A stretch of 64,000 nt of DNA from Terrabacter sp. Root85 (GCF_001429185.1 NZ_LMIW01000001.1:186968-250967); one strand, 5' to 3'. Shown: positions 41,222 to 50,830, numbered from the stretch's first letter. Notes: generated from the letters alone by a model not told the origin. Numbers and translations are program-made.

Positions 41222-42172
41222 ATGGCGAGTGGCAGCGCAGTCCGCCGCCCGACCCCGTCAGAGCGGCAGGCGATCCGCCGCCGCCGGACGTGGGCGGGTC
41301 TGGCCGTCGTGCTGTGCGTGGCCGCCGACCTCTGGGTCATGACGTCAGCCGGCGCCGGCGAGCCGGTCCCCGAGGGTGCGGTCTCACGCGCCGCGCGGGT
41401 CTCAATCACGGCCGGGACGGCACCCGCGGTCTCGATCGACCAGGTCGAGCGAGTGCCCGAGGCCGCGACCGACTCGCAGGTCGACGGTTCCGCCTCGACC
41501 GGTGCGACCGGTGCGGCAGGCACCACGGGCTCGACGACGTCGGACGACGCGACGGCCGCCGGGAAGAACGACGGCAAGGACGACGGCAAGGACGACAAGG
41601 GCGCGGTCATCCAGGCGGGGTCCGGCAGGTTCACGGTCGTGGCCATGCCCGCGGCCGCCCTGCGCCCGGTCCCCACGAGCGGCCGCACGGTGCGCTACAC
41701 CGTGGAGCTCGAAGGTGGTCTCGACATCAAGGCCGCGGACCTGGCCACGACGGTGGGGAGCGTGCTGACCGATCCGCGAGGCTGGCAGGCGAAGGACGGC
41801 GTCCGCTTCGTCAACGTCTCCCCCGCCGCGGCCGCCAAGGGCGGGGCGACCATCGACCTGCGCATCACGCTCGCGAGCCCCGACACGACCGACCGGCTCT
41901 GCGCGCCGCTGCAGACCCGGGGCCAGGTCAGCTGCCACAACTCCGGGCGGGTGGTGCTCAACCTGCGCCGGTGGGTCCTCGGCGCGGAGGCCTACGGCAG
42001 CGACATCGCCGGCTACCGCACCTACCTCGTCAACCACGAGGTCGGCCACGGCATCGGTCACGCGCACGCCTATTGCGGCGGGCCGGGCAGGGTGGCCCCG
42101 GTCATGATGCAGCAGACCTACGGCCTCAAGGGCTGCACGGCGTGGCCCTGGCCGACCCCGAAGCCGGCCTGA
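41222..42172 (+). CDS. DUF3152 protein, secreted or anchored metalloprotease-like
   Basis: A 316-residue protein with a basic N-terminus, one membrane helix (about residues 24-40), a Thr/Gly/Asp/Lys-rich linker with GKDDGKDDKG, and a C-terminal DUF3152 domain (about 133-316). That domain contains an HExxHxxGxxH zinc motif (His272, Glu273, His276, His282), and Cys pairs around CAPL, SCHNSG, YCGG and GCTAW likely form disulphides outside the membrane. A GTG at 41213 would add three residues. Proteolytic activity is inferred from the motif only. Confidence 0.82.
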   Translation: MASGSAVRRPTPSERQAIRRRRTWAGLAVVLCVAADLWVMTSAGAGEPVPEGAVSRAARVSITAGTAPAVSIDQVERVPEAATDSQVDGSASTGATGAAGTTGSTTSDDATAAGKNDGKDDGKDDKGAVIQAGSGRFTVVAMPAAALRPVPTSGRTVRYTVELEGGLDIKAADLATTVGSVLTDPRGWQAKDGVRFVNVSPAAAAKGGATIDLRITLASPDTTDRLCAPLQTRGQVSCHNSGRVVLNLRRWVLGAEAYGSDIAGYRTYLVNHEVGHGIGHAHAYCGGPGRVAPVMMQQTYGLKGCTAWPWPTPKPA

Positions 42173-42265
42173 CCTCCCACGTCGCGGCCGGCATACGCCC
42201 ACTCTCCCTGGTGACGGGCCGCGGCCGGTGATGCCGACCGCGGCCTCGTCACGATGGGTGCCGTC

Positions 42266-43522
42266 TCAGAGCAGCGAGCTCGCGGAGTGGCCGACCCGGA
42301 CGACGGAGCCCGTCGGCAGCGAGCCCAGCACGCGGTCGGTGACGACCTCGATCATGACGACCTCGACCGACTTCGCGGTGCGGGTCACCTTGTGCAGGGT
42401 GACCCGGCCGAGCCCCGGCACGGTGACGACCGTGTTGGGCTTGACCGTCGAGGTGATGGACGGCAGACCGGTGATGCGCAGCCCGACGAACCGCGAGGCG
42501 TCGGTGGTCACCGGGGTGGCGCCCGCGCTCGATTGGACCGCCGAGGTCTCGGCGACGATCGTGTCGGCGCTGATGAGGCCGTTCAGCACGCGAGGCGCAC
42601 CAACGGTGTTTTTGACCTGGCTGCGACGCGACGTGGCGGTGATGGTGGAGAGCACGTCTGTCGTCGTCGTGCCGGTGGACACCACCCCCGGCACCCCTGC
42701 CGTGGCCACCGTCGCGCGTCCCGAGCCTCCGGTGCACGGGGGGTACGCGAGAGCGGTCCGGCTCGAGGACACGGCGCCGTCGGCGAGGTTGGCCGACGTG
42801 GCGTAGCCCATACCGGAGACGAGCCCGACCACTGGTCGCGACAAGGAAGTGTTGGCGACCCCGACGTCGATGCGTGACCCGACCGGCAGGCCGAGGGAGT
42901 TCTGTGCGGTGATGACGACCCGCAGGGCCGTCGTGCTGACTCGCCAGTCGTTGCCGGAGAACGCCTTGGTCTGCGTGTTGAGGTAGACCGTGGCGAGCGC
43001 GGTCCCGGCCGAGGTCCGCAGCGTGATCGCCGAGTTCGGAGCCGGGTTCGCATTGAGGGCACGCCCGCCGATCTTGAGGCCGAGCAGCTCGGCGCGGTTG
43101 TCGCCGCTGTAGACGCCTGTCGTGCTCAACGTCGCCGTGCTGGCCCCGGTGACGGCATCGGCTCGGACGAGCCCGCCGAGGAGGTCGACCGCCCCGGTGG
43201 TCGCCGTGGCACGGCTGATCTTGTAGGTCGTCGTCGTCGAGGTCGCGGCCGAGGTGCGCGTCGACCCCACCGACCCGGCCGCCGGGACGGTGACTGCCGC
43301 CGTGGATCCCGTGGTCGTGTGGCCGAAGGTAGTCGTGCAGCCGATCGAGGCGATGGCCGTGGGCCCGGAACGCACGAGGCCCCCGACCACGACGTAGGTG
43401 CCGTAGGCGAGGGCCGAGACTCCGGTCGCCGGTGCTGCTGCGGATGCCGGTGCGGCACCGAGGGGCGCGGCCATCGTGGAGATGGCCGCTGCTGCGAGGA
43501 TCGCCGTGAGTTTCCTGTTCAT
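42266..43522 (-). CDS. Secreted choice-of-anchor P family protein
   Basis: A 418-residue protein with a clear signal peptide (KLTAILAAAAISTMAAPLGA, cleavage near ASAAA). The mature part is built of two related halves of about 180 residues, each Thr/Ser/Val-rich with a glycine-leucine-valine core (GGLVRADAVTGAS and NGLISADTIVAET are matching positions). This fits the choice-of-anchor P group of actinobacterial exported proteins, although I see no obvious C-terminal sorting signal. AGGAG lies upstream of the ATG at 43522. Function is unknown. Confidence 0.7.
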   Translation of the reverse strand: MNRKLTAILAAAAISTMAAPLGAAPASAAAPATGVSALAYGTYVVVGGLVRSGPTAIASIGCTTTFGHTTTGSTAAVTVPAAGSVGSTRTSAATSTTTTYKISRATATTGAVDLLGGLVRADAVTGASTATLSTTGVYSGDNRAELLGLKIGGRALNANPAPNSAITLRTSAGTALATVYLNTQTKAFSGNDWRVSTTALRVVITAQNSLGLPVGSRIDVGVANTSLSRPVVGLVSGMGYATSANLADGAVSSSRTALAYPPCTGGSGRATVATAGVPGVVSTGTTTTDVLSTITATSRRSQVKNTVGAPRVLNGLISADTIVAETSAVQSSAGATPVTTDASRFVGLRITGLPSITSTVKPNTVVTVPGLGRVTLHKVTRTAKSVEVVMIEVVTDRVLGSLPTGSVVRVGHSASSLL

Positions 43523-43621
43523 GGTCGTGCTCCTGTCATCGATGCCCTGCTCATCGATCCCCTGACCGATGTACTCATGTCAACGACCCGACCTGTCGGC
43601 GTGTTATGGGCTGGATGCGTC

Positions 43622-43659
43622 AATCGCAAGGTTGGTGTGGTATTGGGGCTATTGCGATT
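43622..43659. repeat. Inverted repeat in an AT-richer gap upstream of the choice-of-anchor P gene
   Basis: AATCGCAA (43622-43629) and TTGCGATT (43652-43659) face each other across 22 bp. The surrounding stretch is the most AT-rich gap I noticed. It lies about 100 bp upstream of the ATG at 43522, with a weak TTGCGA...TAACAC promoter-like pair (17-bp spacer) overlapping its right side. It could be an operator. Confidence 0.4.
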
Positions 43660-43681
43660 TCAAGCACCTCCGGAGCGGACG

Positions 43682-43720
43682 CCGGAGAGGCCGGCCCCTC
43701 GTCGGGACCGGCCTCTCCGG
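43682..43720 (-). terminator. Terminator after gamma-glutamyltransferase
   Basis: CCGGAGAGGCCGG (43682-43694) and CCGGCCTCTCCGG (43708-43720) form a perfect 13-bp stem, 16 bp after the ggt stop. Confidence 0.8.
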
Positions 43721-43736
43721 GTGGGTGCGCTCCAGG

Positions 43737-45620
43737 TCAGCGCGGGTGCACCACCATGGCCGAGCCACCACCGCGGCGCGTCGTCTCCGCGGCGGCCTCG
43801 AACAGGCCCCCGCGCAGGCTGCGGATCGCCGTGACGGCACCGATCTCGTTGGGCGTGCCTGCCGATGCCAGCTTGTGGCCCATCGCCGTCAGCGCCGCAC
43901 CGGTCGGACCGCTGAGGATCGCCGGCTCGGCGCCCTCGCTCGAGCCGTTGCGCGAGCTGAGGCGCGGCGCCGCGATCGCGTCGACGAGCGACAGGTCGCG
44001 GTCGAGGTAGCCGAGGATCGTCTGCGACACCGACGTGATGATCGTGGCACCGCCCGGCGAACCCACCGCGAGGAAGGGCTTGCCGTCGTCGAGCAGGATC
44101 GTCGGGCTCATCGACGACCGCGGACGCTTGCCGGGGCCGGGCAGGTTCGGGTCCGGGACGCCCGGGGTCAGCGGCGTGAAGTTGAAGTCGGTGAGCTCGT
44201 TGTTGAGCAGGAACCCGTACCCGGGGACCGTGATGCCGGAGCCACCGGTCTGCTCGATGGTCAGGGTGTAGGACGCGACGTTGCCCCAACGGTCGGTGGC
44301 CGTCAGGTGCGTCGTCGACTGCCCCTCGTAGGGCTCGCTCTGCGCGACCGTGCCGGGCGCGCAGGAGGTGTAGGCGCCGTCGGGCGAGCCGAACGGGATC
44401 GGACGGGCCTGGGCCTTCATCGGGTCGAAGAGGCAGGCGCGCTCTGCGGCGAAGGCAGGATCGGTCAGCTCCTTGACCGGAACGTCCGGGACGTCACCCA
44501 CCCAGCGGTTGCGGTCGGCGAAGGCCGTCGCCGACGCCTCCGAGAACCGGTGCAGGTAGTCGACGTCCGACAGGTCGGACGTCGAGACGCCCGTGCGGTC
44601 CTCGTAGGCCTGGACGAGGTTGAGGATCTCGGCCACCGCGATGCCACCCGAGCTCGGGACCGGCATGCCGTAGACGTCGTAGCCCTTGTACTGCGAGTGG
44701 ATCGGGGCCTTGGTCAGGGCGCGGTAGGCGCGCAGGTCGGCCCTCGTCATCTGGCCGCCCATGACCGAGGAACCCGCCTTGGTGTGCGGCGCCCGGGACT
44801 CGGCGACGATCGCCCGTCCGAGCGCCCCGGCATACAGCGCCTCGGTGCCGTGGGTGCGCAGCGTCCGGTACGCCCTGGCCATGTCGGGGTTGGTGAAGAC
44901 GGAGCCCACGGCCGGAGCCTGGCCGCCCCGCAGGAAGACCTTCGCCGTCTCGGGGAACACGGAGAAGCGCGCGGCGTTGGCTGCCGTCTGGTCGGCGAAC
45001 GTCTGGTCGACGACGAAGCCCGTGGCGGCGAGGCGCTCGGCCGGCTTGAGCGCCGCGTTGAGCGACAGCGTGCCGTGGTCGCGCAACGCCTTGGCCCACA
45101 GGGCGGGCGTGCCGGGCACGCCGATCGACAGCCCCGAGTTCACCACGGTGTTGAAGTCCATCGCCTTGCCCGTGGCCGCGTCGGTGAAGGTCTTGTCGGT
45201 GAACGTCGCCGGAGCCGTCTCGCGGCCGTCGATGGTCGAGACCTTCCTGCTGCGCGCGTCGTAGTAGACGAGGAAGCCACCGCCGCCGATACCGGCGCTG
45301 TAGGGCTCCGTGACGCCGAGCGCCGCTGCGGTCGCGACCGCAGCGTCAGCTGCGTTGCCCCCGCGGGCCAGGACGTCGATGCCGACCTGCGAGGCGTCGC
45401 GGTCGACCGAGCTGACGGCACCCCCGGAGCCCGTCATGACGGGGACCTTCGGCAGCGGGGTGGGCTGGCCGTGCCAGCCGCGGTCAGCCGCTGCGGCGGC
45501 GGGCGCGACCGCCGGCTGCGCGCCGGCCGTGGCCGGCAACAGGGAGAGAGGGAGCCCGACGACGAGAGCGCCGAGGACCCATCGGGAACGTGTCGTGGTG
45601 CATACGCTGTGACGACTCAT
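43737..45620 (-). CDS. ggt: Gamma-glutamyltransferase
   Basis: A 627-residue exported Ntn-hydrolase precursor that transfers or hydrolyses gamma-glutamyl groups such as glutathione. A signal segment lies at about residues 13-35. The self-cleavage and nucleophile site is Thr436 in GQSTTHLTATDRWGN. The substrate-binding ELTDFNF and SSMSPTI segments and the C-terminal GSPGGATIITSV block are present. Actinobacteria use mycothiol, so the natural donor may not be glutathione. ATG at 45620 is used; a longer frame upstream lacks support. Confidence 0.9.
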   Translation of the reverse strand: MSRHSVCTTTRSRWVLGALVVGLPLSLLPATAGAQPAVAPAAAAADRGWHGQPTPLPKVPVMTGSGGAVSSVDRDASQVGIDVLARGGNAADAAVATAAALGVTEPYSAGIGGGGFLVYYDARSRKVSTIDGRETAPATFTDKTFTDAATGKAMDFNTVVNSGLSIGVPGTPALWAKALRDHGTLSLNAALKPAERLAATGFVVDQTFADQTAANAARFSVFPETAKVFLRGGQAPAVGSVFTNPDMARAYRTLRTHGTEALYAGALGRAIVAESRAPHTKAGSSVMGGQMTRADLRAYRALTKAPIHSQYKGYDVYGMPVPSSGGIAVAEILNLVQAYEDRTGVSTSDLSDVDYLHRFSEASATAFADRNRWVGDVPDVPVKELTDPAFAAERACLFDPMKAQARPIPFGSPDGAYTSCAPGTVAQSEPYEGQSTTHLTATDRWGNVASYTLTIEQTGGSGITVPGYGFLLNNELTDFNFTPLTPGVPDPNLPGPGKRPRSSMSPTILLDDGKPFLAVGSPGGATIITSVSQTILGYLDRDLSLVDAIAAPRLSSRNGSSEGAEPAILSGPTGAALTAMGHKLASAGTPNEIGAVTAIRSLRGGLFEAAAETTRRGGGSAMVVHPR

Positions 45621-45793
45621 CTTTCGACCGTACCCGCGCAAACGCCGCAGATCGCCCCGAGAACCCCGCCGATCCGAGGTCTGGGACAGGTGTGACCAGG
45701 AGGCCACTCGACGGGGACGGGGCGCTCACTCGAGGGTGAGCGAGTGGCGTCGGCGCCGGGAGCGCCCCCAGCCAGGACGGTCGGAGACGCACG

Positions 45794-45827
45794 AGAGCCC
45801 GCCACCCCCAGAGGGGTGACGGGCTCT
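45794..45827 (-). terminator. rplKA operon terminator
   Basis: AGAGCCCG (45794-45801) pairs with CGGGCTCT (45820-45827), with an inner CACCCC/GGGGTG pairing and a short loop. It lies 20 bp after the rplA stop. The rest of the 45621-45847 gap shows nothing else. Confidence 0.75.
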
Positions 45828-45847
45828 GCGTTGCGTGGGTCAGGCCG

Positions 45848-46564
45848 TCAGGCCTGGTCCTCCTCGGCGAGGAGGTTGCGCGTCTTGGAGAAGTCGAGCG
45901 GGATGCCCGGGCCCATCGTCGTGGAGACGGTGGCCTTCTCGATGTAGCGGCCCTTGGAGCTGGCCGGCTTCAGACGCAGGATCTCCTCGAGGGCAGCGGC
46001 GTAGTTCTCGACGAGCTTCGTCTCGTCGAAGGAGGCCTTGCCGATGATGAAGTGGAGGTTCGCGTGCTTGTCGACGCGGAACTCGATCTTGCCGCCCTTG
46101 ATGTCGGCGACGGCCTTGGCGACGTCCATCGTCACGGTGCCGGTCTTCGGGTTCGGCATGAGACCACGCGGGCCGAGGACCTTGCCGAGACGACCGACCT
46201 TGCCCATGAGGTCAGGCGTGGCGACGACGGCGTCGAAGTCGAGCCAGCCGCCCTGGACCTTCTCGAGCAGGTCGTCGGAGCCGACGTGGTCGGCGCCGGC
46301 CTCACGGGCGGCCTCGGCCTTGTCGCCGTTGGCGAAGACGAGGACGCGGGCGGTCTTGCCCGTGCCGTGCGGCAGGTTGACCGTGCCGCGCACGGCCTGG
46401 TCGGCCTTGCGGGGGTCGACGCCGAGGCGCATGGCGACCTCGACGGTCTCGTCGTACTTGGCCTTGGCGGTCTGCTTGGCGACGCGGACGGCCTCGAGCG
46501 GGGCGTAGACCTTGCCGGGCGTGACGAGCTCGGCGGCTGCGCGGTAGTTCTTGCTGCGCTTCAT
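45848..46564 (-). CDS. rplA: 50S ribosomal protein L1
   Basis: L1, 238 residues, forms the mobile stalk at the E site and, in the family, can repress the L11 operon. The typical blocks [20 protein letters not shown] and [14 protein letters not shown] are intact. ATG at 46564, 149 bp after rplK, with two hairpins in the gap. Confidence 0.98.
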   Translation of the reverse strand: MKRSKNYRAAAELVTPGKVYAPLEAVRVAKQTAKAKYDETVEVAMRLGVDPRKADQAVRGTVNLPHGTGKTARVLVFANGDKAEAAREAGADHVGSDDLLEKVQGGWLDFDAVVATPDLMGKVGRLGKVLGPRGLMPNPKTGTVTMDVAKAVADIKGGKIEFRVDKHANLHFIIGKASFDETKLVENYAAALEEILRLKPASSKGRYIEKATVSTTMGPGIPLDFSKTRNLLAEEDQA

Positions 46565-46661
46565 GACTGCTCCTGCTTTCTTCGTGGAGTCGTGGTGCGA
46601 CCGTGCGCTGGTCTCCCACGGGGCCTCACGGCCGTATGCCGTGTGGCCCGGTTCGGGGCGT

Positions 46662-46686
46662 GCCCGCCCTCGCGCGGAGGGCGGGC
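46662..46686 (-). other. Hairpin in the rplK-rplA gap
   Basis: GCCCGCCCTC (46662-46671) and GAGGGCGGGC (46677-46686) form a perfect 10-bp stem with a GCGCG loop. A second imperfect hairpin (46621-46649), centred on a GTATGCC copy, lies between it and rplA. Such intercistronic structures could set the relative yield of L11 and L1. Confidence 0.5.
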
Positions 46687-46713
46687 GTCCCGAGGTCTGG
46701 TGACCCGGGCTCG

Positions 46714-47148
46714 TCAGAGCTCGGTGTCGATGCCCATCGAGCGGGCGGTGCCGGCGATGATGCGCGCCGCCATCTCCTCGTCGTGGGCGTTGAGGTCTTC
46801 CATCTTCTGACGGGCGATCTCGAGGACCTGGTCGCGCGAGAGCTTGGCGACCTTGGTCTTGTGCGGCTCGCCCGAGCCCTTGGCGACGCCGGCGGCCTTC
46901 TTGATGAGCTCGGCGGCCGGCGGGGTCTTCGTCACGAAGGTGAACGAGCGGTCCTCGTAGACCGTGATCTCGACCGGGATGACGTTGCCGCGCTGGGACT
47001 CCGTCGCGGCGTTGTACGCCTTGACGAACTCCATGATGTTGACGCCGTGCTGACCGAGGGCGGGGCCGACGGGCGGGGCGGGGGTGGCCTGACCGGCCTG
47101 GATCTGCAGCTTGATGAAGCCGGAGACCTTCTTGCTCTTGGGGGGCAT
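46714..47148 (-). CDS. rplK: 50S ribosomal protein L11
   Basis: L11, 144 residues, lies at the GTPase-associated centre and is needed for RelA-type sensing and thiostrepton binding. The N-terminal [20 protein letters not shown] and the Pro-rich [19 protein letters not shown] segments are intact. ATG at 47148, 97 bp after nusG. Confidence 0.98.
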   Translation of the reverse strand: MPPKSKKVSGFIKLQIQAGQATPAPPVGPALGQHGVNIMEFVKAYNAATESQRGNVIPVEITVYEDRSFTFVTKTPPAAELIKKAAGVAKGSGEPHKTKVAKLSRDQVLEIARQKMEDLNAHDEEMAARIIAGTARSMGIDTEL

Positions 47149-47206
47149 GGTTGCCTACCTTCTGCGTTGCTGGGCCGACGCCTTGGGCGATGACCCGGTT
47201 GCATGT

Positions 47207-47230
47207 CCTCGTGCGGTCAGCCGCACGAGG
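47207..47230 (-). terminator. Hairpin between nusG and rplK, possible partial terminator
   Basis: CCTCGTGCGG (47207-47216) and CCGCACGAGG (47221-47230) form a perfect 10-bp stem with a TCAG loop, 16 bp after the nusG stop. A short palindrome (GTCGTACGAC) lies between. Confidence 0.5.
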
Positions 47231-47245
47231 TCGTACGACCCTCGA

Positions 47246-48115
47246 TCAGATCTTGGCGACCTGGGCGAAGGAGAGCTCGACCGGGGTCTCCCGGCCGAAG
47301 ATGGAGACGAGCACCTTGAGCTTCTGGGTGTCGGGGTTGATCTCGGAGATCGTCGCGGGGAGGGTCTCGAACGGGCCCTCCATGACGGTGACGGACTCGC
47401 CGACCTCGAAGTCGACGACCCGCACGTCCTTGCCGGCGCTCGAGCCCGACGACGCGCCGGAGCCGTCGGCGGCCGCAGCGGCCTCGAAGTTCGGGGCGAG
47501 CATCGTGAAGACCTCGTCGATCGACAGCGGCACCGGCTGGTGGGCGTTGCCGACGAACCCGGTGACGCCGGGGGTGTGGCGCACGGCGCCCCAGCTCTCG
47601 TCGGTGAGGTCCATGCGGACGAGGACGTAGCCGGGCATCCGGACGCGACGGACCTGCTTCTTCTGGCCGTTCTTGATCTCGGTGACCTCCTCCATGGGGA
47701 CCTCGATCTCGAAGATGAAGTCCTCCATGTTGAGGGTCTGGATGCGCGTCTCGAGGTTGGCCTTCACGCGGTTCTCGTAGCCGGCGTAGGAGTGGATGAC
47801 GTACCAGTCACCGAAGCGCGTGCGCAGGTCGGCCTTGAAGTCGGCGACGGGGTCGCCGCTGCCCTGGGCCACCGGCTCGTCGTCATCGGAGGTTTCGGAG
47901 TCAACGGCGGCGTCGACGTAGTCGTCGGACCCGTCGTCGGTCTCGACATCGGTCTCCGCGGCGACGGTGTCGAGGTCGGAGTCGGTGGCGTCGTCCTCAG
48001 CACCCGACTCGACGTCGGAGGCCGAGAGGTCGTCGGTCTCGACCGCGGGGTCGACGACGTCGCTCTCGGTGCTCTCGCCGTTCGGGGCGCCCTCGTGGGC
48101 GAACTGCTCGGACAC
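47246..48115 (-). CDS. nusG: Transcription termination/antitermination factor NusG with acidic N-terminal extension
   Basis: A 289-residue NusG that binds RNA polymerase and links it to Rho or the ribosome. The NGN domain starts near residue 101 ([20 protein letters not shown]) and the KOW domain is the last 60 residues ([20 protein letters not shown]). The first 95 residues are strongly acidic (Asp/Glu/Ser/Thr), and a Gly/Ser/Ala linker splits the two domains. The extension is longer than in E. coli (181 residues) and typical in kind for actinobacteria. GTG at 48115. Confidence 0.96.
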   Translation of the reverse strand: MSEQFAHEGAPNGESTESDVVDPAVETDDLSASDVESGAEDDATDSDLDTVAAETDVETDDGSDDYVDAAVDSETSDDDEPVAQGSGDPVADFKADLRTRFGDWYVIHSYAGYENRVKANLETRIQTLNMEDFIFEIEVPMEEVTEIKNGQKKQVRRVRMPGYVLVRMDLTDESWGAVRHTPGVTGFVGNAHQPVPLSIDEVFTMLAPNFEAAAAADGSGASSGSSAGKDVRVVDFEVGESVTVMEGPFETLPATISEINPDTQKLKVLVSIFGRETPVELSFAQVAKI

Positions 48116-48195
48116 GCTCTGACCTGCTTCCTTGCTCGTGGACCGGCCGTGACGGCCGGCAGTGACATCCCGTGAGGGGGCCGGGGGCTCGTGCC

Positions 48196-48465
48196 TCAGG
48201 TGGCCGAGCCAGTGAAGACCCAGGAGACCAGCCGGCTCAGACCGAAGTCGAGCGCTGACACGAGCGCCATCATGATCACGACGAACACGACCACGACGGT
48301 CGTGTAGCGCACGAGCTCAGGACCCGTCGGCCGCACGACCTTGCGCAGCTCGTCGAGGATCTGGCGCACGAAGAGGCTGATCGCGCCAAAGAGGCGCGAC
48401 ACGGGGTTGCCGCCGCGAGCCTTGTCGGCACGGCCGGACCCGCGCTTGGCGCTCGTCTCCGTCAC
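48196..48465 (-). CDS. secE: Preprotein translocase subunit SecE
   Basis: SecE, 89 residues, clamps SecY in the Sec translocon. The short actinobacterial form is seen: a basic N-terminus, the amphipathic [20 protein letters not shown] segment and one membrane helix ([20 protein letters not shown]). GTG at 48465 with GAAGGA upstream; nusG follows after 80 bp. Confidence 0.95.
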   Translation of the reverse strand: MTETSAKRGSGRADKARGGNPVSRLFGAISLFVRQILDELRKVVRPTGPELVRYTTVVVVFVVIMMALVSALDFGLSRLVSWVFTGSAT

Positions 48466-48581
48466 GATTCCTTCTTTCTGCCTGGGTGTCGGCCCGCGGG
48501 CGCCACACCCCGACCGTGGAGTCCCACGTCAGGGCAGAAGCCGCGTGCCGCCTTGCACGACGACCACATCACTGGGATGCG

Positions 48582-48654
48582 CAGGGCAAGAGGGACTCGA
48601 ACCCCCAACCGCTGGTTTTGGAGACCAGTGCTCTACCAATTGAGCTATTGCCCT
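48582..48654 (-). tRNA. tRNA-Trp (anticodon CCA)
   Basis: A 73-nt cloverleaf: acceptor AGGGCAA/TTGCCCT, D arm GCTC/GAGC, anticodon arm CTGGT-CTCCAAA-ACCAG with CCA, and T arm GGGGG-TTCGAGT-CCCTC. The 3' CCA is not encoded. It stands just upstream of secE, as in many actinobacteria. Confidence 0.96.
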
Positions 48655-48726
48655 TCGCCGGGGACGTTGGGTGTCCACGGCGGGACGGCATGCGTCAGCA
48701 TGGCCAGCGAAGCCGTCCGAGGGACG

Positions 48727-48732
48727 ATCATA
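48727..48732 (-). promoter_or_regulatory. Candidate -10 element for tRNA-Trp
   Basis: On the minus strand TATGAT lies about 73 bp upstream of the tRNA 5' end. No convincing -35 is found at the usual spacing. The rest of the gap to 48912 shows nothing else. Confidence 0.3.
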
Positions 48733-48912
48733 CGGGACGGATGCGCCCCAACGCGAACCGACCCGAAACCCCCTCCGCGGGCCCTCCCCCGTCACCCGCA
48801 GGTGACCCTTCGGACGGCCTCCGGGGACCTGCCGCGCCCGCGGCGGGAACCGCGCGACCCGTCATACGGACTCGGCCGCCCGACCCGGGCGCCGCAGTGG
48901 CAGGATCGAGAG

Positions 48913-50295
48913 GTGACGAACCCGCGCACCTCCCTCGCGTCCCTGTCCGACGACGACCTGGCCGGCTTCCTCGCCGAGCAGCGTGAAGCCTACGCGGCCC
49001 TGCAGTCCCGCGGCCTCAGGCTCGACCTGACGCGGGGCAAGCCGTCCGCCGCGCAGCTCGACCTCTCCGACGACCTCCTGCGCCTGCCGACCGCGACGAA
49101 GGACCGGGCCGGGGTCGACGTGCGCAACTACGGCGGACTCGAGGGCCTCGCCGAGCTGCGCGAGCTCTTCGCCGACCTGCTCTGGGTCGAGCCGAGCCAG
49201 ATCGTCGCCGGGGGCAACTCGAGCCTGACGATGATGTACAGCACGATCGTCGACTTCCTCCTCTTCGGCGGCGTCGACTCGCCGCGGCCCTGGTCGCAGG
49301 AGGAGAAGGTCCGCTTCGTCTGCCCCGTCCCCGGCTACGACCGGCACTTCTCGATGCTCGCGTCGTTCGGCATCGAGATGGTCACCGTCGACATGCACGC
49401 GGACGGCCCGGACATCGCCGCCGTCGAGGCGCTCGTCAAGGACGACCCGAGCGTCAAGGGCATCTGGATCGTCCCGACCTACGCCAACCCGTCCGGGGCC
49501 GTCGTCTCGCAGGAGATCGCCGCCCGCCTCGCGGCCATGCCGACCGCGGCGCCCGACTTCACGATCTTCTGGGACAACGCGTACGCGTTCCACCACCTCA
49601 CCGAGGACGAGGCCAAGAGCGCCGACATCCTCAGCCTCGCCGCCGCCTCCGGGCACCCGAACCGGCCGATCATGTTCGCGTCGACCTCGAAGATCACCTT
49701 CGCGGGCGCCGGAGTCGCCGTCCTCGCCGCGAGCGCGGCCACCGTGAGGTGGTACCTCGGACACCTCGCGATGGGCTCCATCGGTCCCGACAAGGTCAAC
49801 CACCTGCGTCACGTCGAGTTCTTCCACGACGCCGACGGCGTGCGTGCGCACATGCGCAAGCACCGCGAGATCATCGCGCCGAAGTTCGCGGCGGTCGACG
49901 AGGCTCTGACGAGCGGCCTCGCGGGGCTCGAGATCGCCGAGTGGAGCCACCCGACCGGGGGCTACTTCGTCAACCTCGACGTGCTCGACGGGACCGCGTC
50001 GCGGGTCGTCGCGCTCGCCAAGGAGGCCGGCATCGCGCTGACGCCGGCGGGCGCGTCCTTCCCGCTGGGCCACGACCCGCGCGACCGCAACATCCGCCTC
50101 GCCCCGACCTTCCCCGTGCTCGACGAGGTGCGCACGGCCATGGCCGGCGTCGCGACGTGCGTCGCCCTCGCCGCCGCCGAGAAGCTGACGCAGGACCGCG
50201 CCGCGGGGGTAGGGGCAGAGGGCGACGGCGAGACGCCGTCGGCCGGGGACGCCACGAGCCCCTCGCACACCGCCACCGAAGGAGCCTCGCGATGA
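48913..50295 (+). CDS. Aspartate aminotransferase, type Ic (MocR-like aminotransferase) family
   Basis: A 460-residue PLP enzyme beginning (GTG at 48913, GAGAG just upstream) with TNPRTSLASLSDDDLAGFLA. The LRLDLTRGKPSAAQLDLSDD opening, GNSSLTMMYSTIVDFLLFGG, and the PLP Lys in STSKITFAGAG mark the PF12897-type aspartate aminotransferases common in actinobacteria, not AspC of enterics. A low-complexity tail follows the catalytic domain. The stop overlaps the start of the next gene (ATGA). Confidence 0.85.
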   Translation: MTNPRTSLASLSDDDLAGFLAEQREAYAALQSRGLRLDLTRGKPSAAQLDLSDDLLRLPTATKDRAGVDVRNYGGLEGLAELRELFADLLWVEPSQIVAGGNSSLTMMYSTIVDFLLFGGVDSPRPWSQEEKVRFVCPVPGYDRHFSMLASFGIEMVTVDMHADGPDIAAVEALVKDDPSVKGIWIVPTYANPSGAVVSQEIAARLAAMPTAAPDFTIFWDNAYAFHHLTEDEAKSADILSLAAASGHPNRPIMFASTSKITFAGAGVAVLAASAATVRWYLGHLAMGSIGPDKVNHLRHVEFFHDADGVRAHMRKHREIIAPKFAAVDEALTSGLAGLEIAEWSHPTGGYFVNLDVLDGTASRVVALAKEAGIALTPAGASFPLGHDPRDRNIRLAPTFPVLDEVRTAMAGVATCVALAAAEKLTQDRAAGVGAEGDGETPSAGDATSPSHTATEGASR

Positions 50296-50813
50296 GCGAC
50301 CAGGATCCCAACGAGACCATCGACGACGAGCTGACGACCTACAGCGTCGACGACGAGGACCAGCTCCAGCCCGAGGACACCCTCGACGACGGTGACCTCG
50401 AGGACGTGCTCGACCGCGGCTACTCGCCCAACGACCGGCCGCAGGGCGTCACCGCCCACGGCACGACCGCCTACGAGGAGTCCGTCGACGAGACCATCGA
50501 CGAGCGCATCCGCCAGGAGGTGCCGGACCCCGACTCCGCCTACGGCGCGCCCGACAACGAGAGCGGCCTCGACGGCGACCGCGTCGGTGGCGACGACCCC
50601 GACGCCATCGACGCCGAGGACGACTGGCTCGGAGACCACGAGGTGGGCGACGCCCGCGCCGGTCGCCTCGTGGCCGACGACGAGGGCGCGCACGACGACG
50701 ACGAGAAGCAGGCCTGGGCCAGCGACGTCGGCGTCGACGGGGCCGGCGCGTCGGCCGAGGAGGCCGCGATGCACATCGTCGACGAGATCGCTGACGAGCC
50801 CGACGAGGACTGA
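50292..50813 (+). CDS. DUF5709 acidic protein
   Basis: A 173-residue, very acidic protein. It begins MSDQDPNETIDDELTTYSVD and has the DRGYSPNDRP, TIDERIRQEVPDP and AGRLVADDEG segments that mark DUF5709, then ends with AAMHIVDEIADEPDED. It is predicted to be largely disordered and cytoplasmic. It is translationally coupled to the aminotransferase. Function is unknown to me. Confidence 0.8.
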   Translation: MSDQDPNETIDDELTTYSVDDEDQLQPEDTLDDGDLEDVLDRGYSPNDRPQGVTAHGTTAYEESVDETIDERIRQEVPDPDSAYGAPDNESGLDGDRVGGDDPDAIDAEDDWLGDHEVGDARAGRLVADDEGAHDDDEKQAWASDVGVDGAGASAEEAAMHIVDEIADEPDED

Positions 50814-50830
50814 GTCCCGCGCGACCCGCA

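Noticed and set aside
43569-45695. A 708-residue plus-strand frame opposite gamma-glutamyltransferase
   Set aside because: It has low-complexity Arg/Val/Gly/Asp composition and no recognisable family, and the minus-strand gene has all catalytic residues.
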